A stretch of DNA of 64,000 nt from Paenisporosarcina quisquiliarum_A (GTDB taxonomy: Bacteria > Bacillota > Bacilli > Bacillales_A > Planococcaceae), in contig NZ_JBHZRU010000015.1 of assembly GCF_043641925.1 (NCBI RefSeq), positions 26,768 to 90,767 on the forward strand. The letters run 5' to 3'. Both the position numbers and the translations under genes were made by a program. The notes beneath the pieces are model-generated. The model was not told where the DNA came from and did not search any database. It saw only the letters and a program-made list of their open reading frames with translations. Position 1 is the first letter of the stretch; each line of letters opens with the position of its first letter. Positions 16,414 to 25,015 of the stretch are shown one piece after another.

Positions 16414-16789
16414 CGTTTGACCCTCCAACTTCTTTGTAATTTTCTATTTATTCTCTCAATTTTCAACTTGTATGATGTCATTAATTAGGAATTAAAACAT
16501 TTCCAATGTTACAGGCAATTCATTTTTTTAACAAGGACCGATGCCCTTATTTTTTTAATTTTTTTTGTCGATTTCCCTGCCTTATATGATACGTAAGTCA
16601 TAGGATGTTTGTGTCGGTACATTCCCAATTCTAAAAAACTATCTATCTATGCGCGCATGCATTATAATAATCTGTTCCCTACCAATACATATGCGAAACC
16701 TATTTCGACAAATTATTTCCCGGGTAATACAAGTTTTCTTCATGTCCTTACATACGACTCCCTTCATATGCCTGGACATGAAGAGAACT
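16414..16789. other. Gene-free stretch where ywmB is expected
   Basis: In Bacillus ywmB lies between murAA and ywzB; here 376 bases hold no open frame of that kind on either strand. The stretch contains a long stem-loop (16731-16790), a perfect match to the Spo0A box (minus-strand TTTGTCGAA, 16704-16712) and a one-mismatch version, TTTGTCGAT on the plus strand near 16565. A weak promoter TTGCCT, 17 bp, TTAATT may serve murAA. Confidence 0.5.
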
Positions 16790-16790
16790 T
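16731..16790 (-). other. Long stem-loop at the 3' end of the DUF1146 gene
   Basis: AAGTTTTCTTCATGTCC (16731-16747) pairs with GGACATGAAGAGAACTT (16774-16790): 16 of 17 positions, one mismatch. The 26-base loop has an inner CATA/TATG pair. No T tract follows on either strand, so it is not a classic intrinsic terminator; it could stabilise a 3' end or fold in the murAA leader. Confidence 0.7.
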
Positions 16791-17026
16791 TATTGAAATA
16801 AATAAGGTAATTGGTTAGACCAACCCGATATCGTTAAAAAGAAATTCGAGACTGATGTCCCAATCAAAATACTCAAAAATATATATAGCAGCTGAGCTTG
16901 AAAGACATGATTCTTTTTAATGAATTTATCAATCATTAATGCTTGTAAAGCGTAAAAGGATACACCAATAAAAAATACATGAGATATGATACCAAGTACT
17001 GCTTGTTGTCCCATTGCTTCAAACAT
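16790..17026 (-). CDS. ywzB: DUF1146 family membrane protein (YwzB type)
   Basis: A 78-residue protein with two transmembrane segments (about 9-31 and 45-65) and the family end WSNQLPYLF. Function unknown; conserved next to the atp operon in Bacillales. The start is ATG 17026 with GAAGGGG just upstream; the frame could be read from 17044 but the binding site would then be internal. Confidence 0.82.
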   Translation of the reverse strand: MFEAMGQQAVLGIISHVFFIGVSFYALQALMIDKFIKKNHVFQAQLLYIFLSILIGTSVSNFFLTISGWSNQLPYLFQ

Positions 17027-17231
17027 ATAGACCCCTTCTTTCATTCATAAATATTCAGGAAATACTTTAAGTAAATCTTGTTCCTTTTTCCGAACGAACC
17101 AGCTATTTTTCATTTTCGACAATCATGAACTTCACAATCTGTTTTAACGGAAGTTGAATTCAAAATAACAAGCCAAAGCGTTCACTTGATTATTCATGGT
17201 ACTACTGAAATCAATCGTCGTTAAAAAAATC

Positions 17232-17270
17232 AAAAAAAACGGGCAAAAGGAAGTATTCCTCTGCCCGTTT
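17232..17270 (-). terminator. Terminator of the atp operon
   Basis: AAACGGGCA (17237-17245) and TGCCCGTTT (17262-17270) pair, with an inner AGGAA/TTCCT extension; eight A residues on the plus strand form the U tract of the minus transcript. Confidence 0.88.
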
Positions 17271-17282
17271 TTAGCTTAAAGA

Positions 17283-17690
17283 TTAGATGTTACCCTCATT
17301 AACGTTGATACGATTCATTGCGCGTTTTAACGATAATTCCGCACGTTTGAAATCGACGTCGTCTTGTTTTGATAAGTTTAGACGTTCTTCTGCACGTTTC
17401 ATTGCTTCTTTAGCACGGTTGATATCAATCGTACTAGAGACTTCAGCTGATGGAGCAAGGATAGAAACCTGATCTGGACGAACCTCAAGGAACCCGCCAC
17501 TAACTGCGACGATGTCTGTTTGATTGTCTTTTTTCAATCGAATAGCACTCACTTCTAGAGGAGCTACCATCGGAATGTGACCAGGTAAAATACCGATTTC
17601 ACCAGTAGTAGTATTAGCAATAATCATGTTGACTTCTGAATCGTATACCGGGCCGTCGGGAGTGACAATATTGACTTTGATGGTCTTCAT
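17283..17690 (-). CDS. atpC: ATP synthase epsilon subunit
   Basis: A 135-residue subunit of the F1 central stalk. The N-terminal beta-sandwich (VNIVTPDGPVYDSEVNMI, GILPGHIPMVAPLEVSAIR) and the C-terminal helical hairpin (RAKEAMKRAEERLN) are complete; the latter inhibits ATP hydrolysis in related enzymes. Last gene of the operon, 24 bases after atpD. Confidence 0.97.
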   Translation of the reverse strand: MKTIKVNIVTPDGPVYDSEVNMIIANTTTGEIGILPGHIPMVAPLEVSAIRLKKDNQTDIVAVSGGFLEVRPDQVSILAPSAEVSSTIDINRAKEAMKRAEERLNLSKQDDVDFKRAELSLKRAMNRINVNEGNI

Positions 17691-17714
17691 TTTTTCCCCT
17701 CCTGGTCCCTGTTA

Positions 17715-19130
17715 TTAAACTTCAACGCCCATGCTTTTCGCTTTTTCGATTACTTCTTCAATACGACCCACTAAACGGAATGCATCTTCAGGTAAGTGAT
17801 CATATGTTCCTTCAAGAATTTGTTTAAACCCTTGAATTGTTTCTTTAACTGGAACGTAAGAACCTTTTTGACCTGTAAATTGCTCAGCTACGTGGAAGTT
17901 TTGTGATAAGTAGAATTGAATTCGACGTGCACGGTTAACCGTTAACTTGTCTTCATCAGATAACTCATCCATACCAAGGATCGCAATGATATCTTGTAAT
18001 TCTTTGTAACGTTGAAGTGTAGATTGAACTTGGCGAGCTACTGAGTAATGTTCTTCACCAACGATTTCAGGTGACAATGCACGTGAAGTCGAAGCCAAAG
18101 GATCTACCGCTGGGTAGATACCCATTTCAGATAGTTTACGCTCTAAGTTAGTTGTTGCATCTAAGTGAGCAAATGTCGTTGCAGGAGCTGGATCCGTATA
18201 GTCATCGGCTGGTACGTAGATTGCTTGAATCGACGTTACTGAACCTTTGTTCGTAGACGTAATACGCTCTTGTAATTGACCCATTTCTGTAGCAAGAGTT
18301 GGTTGGTAACCAACGGCTGAAGGCATACGACCTAGTAAGGCAGAAACCTCAGAACCTGCTTGTGTGAAACGGAAGATATTATCGATGAACAATAGTACGT
18401 CTGCACCTTGGTCATCACGGAAATACTCAGCCATTGTTAAACCAGTCAAGGCAACACGCATACGTGCACCAGGCGGCTCGTTCATTTGTCCGAATACCAT
18501 TGCTGTTTTCTTAATAACGCCTGAATCGCTCATCTCATGGAATAAGTCATTTCCTTCACGCGTACGCTCACCAACACCTGCGAATACCGAGATACCACCA
18601 TGTTCTTGAGCGATGTTATTAATTAATTCCTGGATTAAAACTGTTTTACCAACACCGGCACCACCGAAGAGACCGATTTTACCACCTTTAATATATGGTG
18701 CTAATAAGTCTACTACTTTGATACCTGTTTCAAGAATTTCAACTTCAGTTGAAAGATGCTCGAAAGTTGGAGCTAAACGGTGAATCGGGTCACGGCGTAA
18801 TTCAGCCGGAATTTCTTCACCTAAGTCAATTACTTCACCAAGTACGTTAAATACACGACCTAATGTGATATCACCAACTGGAACTGTAATTGCAGAACCA
18901 GCGTCTGTTACGTCAGCACCACGTTTTAAGCCATCAGTAGATGACATCGCAACTGTACGTACAGAGTCGTCACCAAGATGTAACGCAACTTCAAGAGTTA
19001 ACGTTGTAGGTTCTTGGTTTGGACGTTCAATCGTAACTGTCAAAGCATTGTAGATTGCTGGTAAGTGTCCATTGTCAAACTTAACGTCAACAACGGGACC
19101 CATTACTTGAAGAACGTGTCCTTTGTTCAT
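17715..19130 (-). CDS. atpD: ATP synthase beta subunit
   Basis: A 471-residue catalytic F1 subunit that makes ATP from ADP and phosphate as gamma rotates. The P-loop GGAGVGKT is at residues 156-163, followed by the catalytic-Glu segment GVGERTREGND and the DELSEED-type loop, here DELSDEDK. Full length, with no unusual residues. Confidence 0.98.
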   Translation of the reverse strand: MNKGHVLQVMGPVVDVKFDNGHLPAIYNALTVTIERPNQEPTTLTLEVALHLGDDSVRTVAMSSTDGLKRGADVTDAGSAITVPVGDITLGRVFNVLGEVIDLGEEIPAELRRDPIHRLAPTFEHLSTEVEILETGIKVVDLLAPYIKGGKIGLFGGAGVGKTVLIQELINNIAQEHGGISVFAGVGERTREGNDLFHEMSDSGVIKKTAMVFGQMNEPPGARMRVALTGLTMAEYFRDDQGADVLLFIDNIFRFTQAGSEVSALLGRMPSAVGYQPTLATEMGQLQERITSTNKGSVTSIQAIYVPADDYTDPAPATTFAHLDATTNLERKLSEMGIYPAVDPLASTSRALSPEIVGEEHYSVARQVQSTLQRYKELQDIIAILGMDELSDEDKLTVNRARRIQFYLSQNFHVAEQFTGQKGSYVPVKETIQGFKQILEGTYDHLPEDAFRLVGRIEEVIEKAKSMGVEV

Positions 19131-19160
19131 ACTTGTACCCTCCTGTCCTACTTAATACTT

Positions 19161-20018
19161 CTATTCTAGAGCCGCTACGCCGCCTACGATTTCCGTAATT
19201 TCTTGGGTAATCGCTGCTTGTCGTGCACGGTTAAATTGTAATGTTAATGAACTAATTAATTCACTAGCGTTATCGGTTGCACTCTTCATTGCTGTCATAC
19301 GTGCAGCATGTTCACTTGCTTTACCGTCAAGTAGAGCACCGTAGATCAAGCTTTCCGCATATTGTGGAAGCAGTACTTCAAGAATTGCATCGCCAGAAGG
19401 CTCGAATTCATATGAAGCAGTTGAACTTGATGTTTCGATGTCAGTTAAAGGTAGCACCTTTTTCTCTGTAACGTCTTGTTGAATGGCGCTAACAAAATGG
19501 TTGTAGTACATATAAAGTTCATCATACGTACCTTCTGTGAACATACCAACAGCCTTGCGCGCAATTTCCTTAATATCAGCAAATGAAGGTTGGTCAGGCA
19601 ATGCGACCATACTTTCAATTACTGAAAATCCGCGTTTTGTGAAAAAATCACGGCCAACACGGCCAACTGCAAAGATGACAAATTGATCATTTGATGTATG
19701 ACGTTCACGGATAGCATTTGTAACAACGCGTAACACGTTACTGTTATATGCTCCGGCAAGTCCACGATCAGATGTAATAACAAGGTATGCAGTTTTTGCT
19801 ACAGGACGAGAAGTTAACATTGGATGTCCACTGTCTTGTGTACCTGATGCAATTGCGCCAACGACTTCTTGAATTTTTGCCATGTAAGGTACGAATGATT
19901 TCGCATTCAACTCTGCACGGTTTAATTTTGAAGCCGACACCATCTGCATTGCTCTTGTAATTTGACTTGTCTTTTTAGTCGATGTTATTCGGCTTTTTAT
20001 GTCGCGTAATGATGCCAC
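19161..20018 (-). CDS. atpG: ATP synthase gamma subunit
   Basis: The 285-residue rotating shaft of F1. The N-terminal ASLRDIKSRITSTKKTSQITRAMQMVSASK helix and the C-terminal TDNASELISSLTLQFNRARQAAITQEITEIVGG helix form the coiled-coil shaft and are both intact. Lies 30 bases after atpD's start in transcript order atpA-atpG-atpD. Confidence 0.97.
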   Translation of the reverse strand: MASLRDIKSRITSTKKTSQITRAMQMVSASKLNRAELNAKSFVPYMAKIQEVVGAIASGTQDSGHPMLTSRPVAKTAYLVITSDRGLAGAYNSNVLRVVTNAIRERHTSNDQFVIFAVGRVGRDFFTKRGFSVIESMVALPDQPSFADIKEIARKAVGMFTEGTYDELYMYYNHFVSAIQQDVTEKKVLPLTDIETSSSTASYEFEPSGDAILEVLLPQYAESLIYGALLDGKASEHAARMTAMKSATDNASELISSLTLQFNRARQAAITQEITEIVGGVAALE

Positions 20019-20060
20019 TGGTATTTCACCACCTTATCGTTTTTTATTCATCCAAAAAGA

Positions 20061-21569
20061 TTATTCTGATTTAGCAAATGTCTTCTTAAACGCAGAGATC
20101 GCGTTTACTAAGTCTTCGTCAGCAGGAAGATCTTTTGTTGTACGGATGTGATCAATAACGTTAGTGTGGTTTGAATCTAACCAGCTATATAATTCGTTTT
20201 CGAAACGAACGATATCTTGCACGGCAATATCATCTAAATGACCACGTGTTAGAGCGTATAGAATGACAACTTGTTTTTCAACCTTGATTGGTTTGTTCAA
20301 GTCTTGTTTCAATACTTCTACTGTACGTGCACCACGATTTAATTTAGCTTGAGTTGCTTTATCCAAATCAGAACCAAATTGTGCGAATGCTTCAAGTTCA
20401 CGGAATGCAGCTAAGTCAAGACGTAGTGTACCCGCAACTTTTTTCATTGCTTTAATTTGAGCTGAACCACCAACACGTGATACTGAAAGACCCGCGTTGA
20501 TTGCTGGACGAACACCTGAGAAGAATAAGTCAGATTGTAAGAAGATCTGTCCATCTGTAATCGAAATTACGTTTGTTGGAATATAAGCAGAGATATCTCC
20601 AGCTTGCGTTTCAACGAATGGAAGAGCTGTAATCGAACCTGCTCCAAGTGTTTCATTCAATTTCGCAGCACGCTCTAATAAACGGCTATGAAGGTAGAAT
20701 ACATCCCCTGGATATGCTTCACGACCTGGAGGACGACGAAGTAATAGTGAAAGTTCACGGTAAGCCGCAGCTTGTTTAGATAAATCATCATAAACAACTA
20801 ATACGTGCTTGCCTTCGAACATGAACTCTTCCGCCATTGTGATTCCTGTGTAAGGAGCAAGGAATAGCAATGGAGCTGGTTGAGATGCTGAAGCAGTAAC
20901 AACGATTGTGTATTCTAAAGCGCCGTTTTTACGAAGCGTTTCAACTACGTTACGAACAGTCGATTCTTTTTGACCGATTGCTACGTAAATACAAATCATG
21001 TTTTGGTCTGCTTGGTTAAGAATAGTATCAATCGCAACAGATGTTTTACCTGTTTGACGGTCACCGATGATCAACTCACGTTGACCACGACCGATTGGCA
21101 CAAGTGCATCAATCGCTTTAATACCTGTTTGTAATGGCTCATGAACCGATTTACGTGCCATAACACCTTGTGCTGGGCTTTCGATCGGGCGAGTTCTTGT
21201 TGTGCTGATTGGGCCTAACCCATCAACTGGTTGTCCAAGTGGATTGACTACACGGCCAATCAATTCTGGTCCAACTGGTACTTCCATAATACGGCCTGTA
21301 CGACGTACTTCATCGCCTTCTTTGATATCTGAATATGGTCCTAGAATAACGATACCAACATTGTTAGCTTCTAAGTTTTGTGCCATACCCATAACACCGG
21401 TAGAGAATTCAATTAACTCTCCAGCCATGACGTTGTCGAGACCATGAGCACGAGCGATACCGTCACCAATTTGGATAACTGTACCAACATCGCTAACTTT
21501 CATCTCAGATTGATAATTTTCAATCTGCTGCTTAATCAGAACACTGATTTCTTCAGCTTTGATGCTCAT
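20061..21569 (-). CDS. atpA: ATP synthase alpha subunit
   Basis: A 502-residue non-catalytic nucleotide-binding F1 subunit. The P-loop GDRQTGKT is at residues 169-176 and the arginine-finger region near VGGSAQIKAMKKVAG is present. ATG 21569 follows AAAGAGGTG; the frame extends upstream to 21587 but without a site. Confidence 0.98.
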   Translation of the reverse strand: MSIKAEEISVLIKQQIENYQSEMKVSDVGTVIQIGDGIARAHGLDNVMAGELIEFSTGVMGMAQNLEANNVGIVILGPYSDIKEGDEVRRTGRIMEVPVGPELIGRVVNPLGQPVDGLGPISTTRTRPIESPAQGVMARKSVHEPLQTGIKAIDALVPIGRGQRELIIGDRQTGKTSVAIDTILNQADQNMICIYVAIGQKESTVRNVVETLRKNGALEYTIVVTASASQPAPLLFLAPYTGITMAEEFMFEGKHVLVVYDDLSKQAAAYRELSLLLRRPPGREAYPGDVFYLHSRLLERAAKLNETLGAGSITALPFVETQAGDISAYIPTNVISITDGQIFLQSDLFFSGVRPAINAGLSVSRVGGSAQIKAMKKVAGTLRLDLAAFRELEAFAQFGSDLDKATQAKLNRGARTVEVLKQDLNKPIKVEKQVVILYALTRGHLDDIAVQDIVRFENELYSWLDSNHTNVIDHIRTTKDLPADEDLVNAISAFKKTFAKSE

Positions 21570-21596
21570 GTATGTCACCTCTTTCATTTCATAATA

Positions 21597-22133
21597 TTAA
21601 CCAATAAGTTGTTTTTTCAAGCGGTCTAGCTTCGTGCTAACACTGCTGTCAAAGATACGGTTACCGATTTGAAGACGCATGCCACCAATAAGTGATGGAT
21701 CAATTTCGTTTTCAATTCGTAAAGATTGCTTGCCTACTTTGTGCGCAAATGCAGAAGATATAGCTGCACGCTCATCATCCGTTAATGGACGAGTTGAGAA
21801 TACTTTTGCATCTTCAACGCCTTGAGCTTCGTTGGCAAGTTTAGCGAATTCAGTTGCAACTGCAACAGTTTCGTTAATTCGGCTACGGTCAATCAATACT
21901 TGAAGTGTATTTACTACAAGTGGATTGGCTTTCGCGAATAGTTCACGGATAATTTCTTTCTTGCGAGTTAAAGAAAGTTTCGGTGTTGCAAGCAAAACTT
22001 GCAATTCACGATTTTCTTTAAATACCACTTTCACTTCACGAAGATCTTCTTCAATAGAAGCTAATTGGTTATGTTGTTGTGCTAATTCAAACAATGCTAA
22101 AGCATAACGTTTGGCTGCAGTTGATTTACTCAC
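21597..22133 (-). CDS. atpH: ATP synthase delta subunit
   Basis: A 178-residue stator protein joining F1 to the b subunits. Family pattern: AKRYALALFELA at the N-terminus and IDPSLIGGMRLQIGNRIFDSSVSTKLDRLKKQL at the C-terminus. Start GTG 22133 overlaps the atpF stop by four bases (GTGA), indicating coupled translation. Confidence 0.96.
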   Translation of the reverse strand: MSKSTAAKRYALALFELAQQHNQLASIEEDLREVKVVFKENRELQVLLATPKLSLTRKKEIIRELFAKANPLVVNTLQVLIDRSRINETVAVATEFAKLANEAQGVEDAKVFSTRPLTDDERAAISSAFAHKVGKQSLRIENEIDPSLIGGMRLQIGNRIFDSSVSTKLDRLKKQLIG

Positions 22134-22654
22134 CCTACATCGCCTGCCTTCGCAATCGTTTCTTCGATTAACGCACGGTTATCTTCCTCAGAAATTTCTT
22201 TCCCAAGAACTTTAGATGCTGCAAGAACAGAAAGAGTGACAACTTCTTCGCGAACTGCTGCGATTGCTTTCTCTTTTTCTGTTTCGATTTCACGGACAGC
22301 TGATTCTTTCAAACGGCTAGCTTCAGCGCGTGCAACAGTGATGATTTCTTCACGTTGTACGTCACCTTGTTTCTTCGCGTTTTCAACAATCGCTTGTGCT
22401 TCTGTACGTGCTTCTTTCAACAAACTACGTTGTTCCTCTAATAATTGCTGTGATTCTTGACGGCTAATTTCAGCTGCTTCGATTTCACTCGCAATCAAAT
22501 CTTCACGTTGCTTCATTATTCCCATCAACGGGCCCCAAGCGAATTTTTTCAAAAGGAGCATCAAGATGATGAAAATAATTAAAGTAGCAAAGATGTCACC
22601 TGTGTTCAGGAATTGACCAGCAGATGCATTCAATACGAGATAATCCAAAAACAC
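22130..22654 (-). CDS. atpF: ATP synthase b subunit
   Basis: A 174-residue peripheral-stalk protein. One transmembrane segment at about residues 18-40 followed by a long charged helix rich in Glu, Ala, Arg and Gln that dimerises. Start GTG 22654 behind AAGGGAG. The 141-base gap to atpE holds an intercistronic hairpin. Confidence 0.96.
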   Translation of the reverse strand: MFLDYLVLNASAGQFLNTGDIFATLIIFIILMLLLKKFAWGPLMGIMKQREDLIASEIEAAEISRQESQQLLEEQRSLLKEARTEAQAIVENAKKQGDVQREEIITVARAEASRLKESAVREIETEKEKAIAAVREEVVTLSVLAASKVLGKEISEEDNRALIEETIAKAGDVG

Positions 22655-22750
22655 GATTGTTTCACTCCCTTCAAGAGCTTCATTCTATGTGTGAATCTAA
22701 TTAGATGTATTTCCAATTTAAAGTTACTAAATAGTATCTTTTCATAAGAG

Positions 22751-22776
22751 AATGGCGAAGGATCAACTTCGCCATT
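22751..22776 (-). other. Intercistronic hairpin between atpE and atpF
   Basis: AATGGCGAAG (22751-22760) and CTTCGCCATT (22767-22776) pair perfectly around a six-base loop. There is no U tract on the minus strand, so most transcription should read through. It could stabilise the upstream atpE message, or act as a partial stop, giving more c subunit than the other parts; this role is inference. Confidence 0.7.
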
Positions 22777-22795
22777 TTATAAAACCGACTACAAA

Positions 22796-23020
22796 TTAAG
22801 CGTTTAAAGCGATGAACGCGATAACTGCAGCGATGATTGGAAGTGCCTCAACTAATGCAACCCCGATGAACATTGTTGTTTGAAGCGTGCCACGAGCTTC
22901 TGGTTGGCGAGCGATACCTTCAACTGTTTTTGAAACGATTAATCCGTTACCAATACCTGCACCAAGTGCACCTAAACCGATTGCGATAGCTGCTGCTAAT
23001 AAACCTACTGAACCTGTCAT
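22796..23020 (-). CDS. atpE: ATP synthase c subunit
   Basis: A 74-residue hairpin of two transmembrane helices that forms the rotor ring. The first helix carries the glycine-rich GLGALGAGIGNG, the loop has ARQPE, and the ion-binding carboxylate is Glu58 in GVALVEALP. No extra polar residues typical of sodium-binding rings are seen, which suggests proton coupling. Confidence 0.97.
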   Translation of the reverse strand: MTGSVGLLAAAIAIGLGALGAGIGNGLIVSKTVEGIARQPEARGTLQTTMFIGVALVEALPIIAAVIAFIALNA

Positions 23021-23085
23021 AATAAAATTTCCTCCTTGGAATATGTGTTTTTTTGTGTTAATTGTTCAAATGAATGAACAGTATA

Positions 23086-23796
23086 TTAATGGTCGTGACT
23101 CACTTTGTGAGCCATATAAACCATCGTTAACATAACGAAGATAAACGATTGGATTGCTCCAACGAAAATCGAGAAACCTTGCCAAGCTAGTGTTGGTACA
23201 ATAACTCCGAAGAAGCCTAAGAAGCTTGCTCCACCTATACCAGCTAGTAAGCCGAGTAGGATTTCCCCTGCATAAATGTTTCCGTAAAGACGAAGACCGA
23301 GTGTCAACGTATTCGCGAACTCTTCAATTACTTTCAAAGGTGCTAAGAATGGAAGTGGACGTAAGTAGTCTTTTCCGTATTCTTTCAAACCTTTCATTTG
23401 AATCGCATAGTAGTGTGTTAAAACAACCACCATTGTTGCAAGTGTCATAGCTACTAGTGGATCAGCTGTTGGTGATTTCCACCATAACTCTCCGTTAACT
23501 ATGATAGCGAATGGAAGACCTAACATGTTTGCCACGAAGATAAACATAATTAGTGTAATTCCAAGTACATGGAAACGACCACCTGTGTTCCAGTCCATGT
23601 TGCTCTTGATAATACCTTTTACGAAGTCCATAACCCACTCCATAAAGTTTTGCATACCAGTTGGTTTTAAACTCAATTTACGTGTAGCAAACACAGCAAT
23701 TAAGAAAACAATTAGTGCGGTAACTGATAGCATCAAAACGTTAGACAGATTGAACGTAAGTCCAAGCCATGTAACCGTCGGATTCTCATGATGCAC
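23086..23796 (-). CDS. atpB: ATP synthase a subunit
   Basis: A 236-residue integral membrane stator with about five to six transmembrane segments. The key arginine segment reads TLTLGLRLYGNIYAGE and the C-terminal segment WQGFSIFVGAIQSFIFVMLTMVYMAHK. Together with the c ring it forms the proton path. Start GTG 23796 behind GAGAGGTG. Confidence 0.97.
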   Translation of the reverse strand: MHHENPTVTWLGLTFNLSNVLMLSVTALIVFLIAVFATRKLSLKPTGMQNFMEWVMDFVKGIIKSNMDWNTGGRFHVLGITLIMFIFVANMLGLPFAIIVNGELWWKSPTADPLVAMTLATMVVVLTHYYAIQMKGLKEYGKDYLRPLPFLAPLKVIEEFANTLTLGLRLYGNIYAGEILLGLLAGIGGASFLGFFGVIVPTLAWQGFSIFVGAIQSFIFVMLTMVYMAHKVSHDH

Positions 23797-23825
23797 GATG
23801 CATTCACCTCTCTTTCACAATTCGA

Positions 23826-24197
23826 TTAATGGTGTTTCACATGGTATACAATTCTGTCTACAAGTAAGTAAACATACGGAATCATCAACCCAATGACCGT
23901 GCTTCCTAAATGAAATTGTTCAGGAACAGACATCGCAACCGCCACAGCCGCTATTCCAGAGGCGAACCTCATAGCAGTGCCGAGTGATTTGACTTTCTTC
24001 CCTTCATTTAAAGAGCGGTCGAATTTTTCCAATCTCCGTACGAGGAGCCAAAAGTTATACAACCCAAAGAGGGCGCCTAATGCTAAGCCAGCAAACACAG
24101 TTTGGTTTGGAGTAAAACCCCAGCCAAGTGCACAGAATGCGAGCAAAAAAAATATAAGTTTCTTTTGCCTTTGATATACTTGCTGTAAACCATGCAT
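23826..24197 (-). CDS. atpI: ATP synthase subunit I (AtpI)
   Basis: A 123-residue membrane protein with four transmembrane segments (about 12-30, 33-54, 76-92, 97-117) and the conserved GLYNFWLLVRRLEKFD segment. AtpI is thought to help c-ring assembly or magnesium supply; it is not part of the core enzyme. Located second in the operon. Confidence 0.85.
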   Translation of the reverse strand: MHGLQQVYQRQKKLIFFLLAFCALGWGFTPNQTVFAGLALGALFGLYNFWLLVRRLEKFDRSLNEGKKVKSLGTAMRFASGIAAVAVAMSVPEQFHLGSTVIGLMIPYVYLLVDRIVYHVKHH

Positions 24198-24200
24198 AGA

Positions 24201-24422
24201 TTATGTATCTCCTGAATCGTATTTTCGAATGGACAGAATTACGGCTGTAACACCAGCAGCGAGGCCAATGAACAGACATAGCACTAAAAATAACGGGGTG
24301 GTGCCTATTTTGCTGTCGAGCCACATACCTGTGTAAACACCGATTAAAATAGAACCAACAAGTTGTGAGACAATAGCCGAATAAAGGGCCATTGCGTGTA
24401 AAGGACGTCGATTTGGACGCAT
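24201..24422 (-). CDS. atpZ: AtpZ/AtpI family small membrane protein, first atp gene
   Basis: A 73-residue protein with two transmembrane segments (about 10-32 and 42-64) and the family pattern GSILIGVYTGMWLDSKIGTTPLFLVLCLFIGLAAG. AtpZ and AtpI together are proposed to form a channel or assembly aid for the ATP synthase. ATG 24422 has GTGAGGATC upstream; the longer frame back to 24623 crosses the promoter and is rejected. Confidence 0.85.
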   Translation of the reverse strand: MRPNRRPLHAMALYSAIVSQLVGSILIGVYTGMWLDSKIGTTPLFLVLCLFIGLAAGVTAVILSIRKYDSGDT

Positions 24423-24540
24423 GATGATCCTCACGTTTTTTGCAAGTTTTGTAAAAACCGCGAATCTAGTAGAAAGCAGATATAACAAGGTTTCTTCACA
24501 TGATTTCTCTATGAAAGCCCTCTCATTCATACCCTTTGTA

Positions 24541-24569
24541 AGCATACAATAGGGGTAATTTGATGTCAA
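24541..24569 (-). promoter_or_regulatory. Sigma-A promoter of the atp operon
   Basis: Minus-strand TTGACA (24564-24569), exactly 17 bp, then TATGCT (24541-24546): a perfect -35 and a good -10. It lies about 120 bp before the atpZ start codon. An inverted repeat TCGACA-TAT-TGTCGA at 24606-24620 lies about 40 bp upstream of the -35. Confidence 0.85.
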
Positions 24570-24694
24570 TTGATTCCCGTGAAAAACTTCACAAACTACA
24601 ATGGCTCGACATATTGTCGACAAATTTTAGGCACAGCAGGATGAGTTGTTATATTTTCTATAAAATATCTCTCATAAAACCTTTGATTTTCATT

Positions 24695-24795
24695 TCGACG
24701 GACGCTTTCCGCGGGCACGACTTCAGCCGCTTCCCTCGCTTTGCTCAGTCCAGGGTCTTCAGTTCGTGCTGATTCCGCTGGAGTCGCCGTCTCCA
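24695..24795. repeat. GC-rich interspersed element, type A copy 1
   Basis: Begins GACGCTTTCCGCGGGCACGA and ends near CCGCTGGAGTCGCC. It matches 63469-63545 closely, and the opening GGACGCTTTCCGCGGGC recurs at 57049. The segments GCACGA and TCGTGC inside it can pair, so a folded RNA or DNA structure is possible. Confidence 0.75.
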
Positions 24796-25015
24796 TTTCA
24801 ATCATTAGAAGTTGAGATAAATATAAATAATATTCATTTTTTCTCATATCAAGTTAAACACTTTTAAAATAATTACTTTCAACTACATCATTAGTAAGGC
24901 ACTATTCTTTTAACCAGAAGCGCAGCGAAAACCAAAACCATTCAAATAGATGCCATTTCGCTGGTCGCACTATTGAGTTGGCAGATCACCTAGTTAACTT
25001 GGCTACGAAACGCGA

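Noticed and set aside
16609..16818. 69-codon plus-strand frame in the murAA upstream gap
   Set aside because: No binding site; it runs through the long stem-loop and into the DUF1146 gene on the other strand.
24596..24847. 83-codon minus-strand open frame before the atp operon
   Set aside because: Its middle part only translates the GC-rich interspersed element, the right part crosses the atp upstream region, and no ribosome binding site is present.
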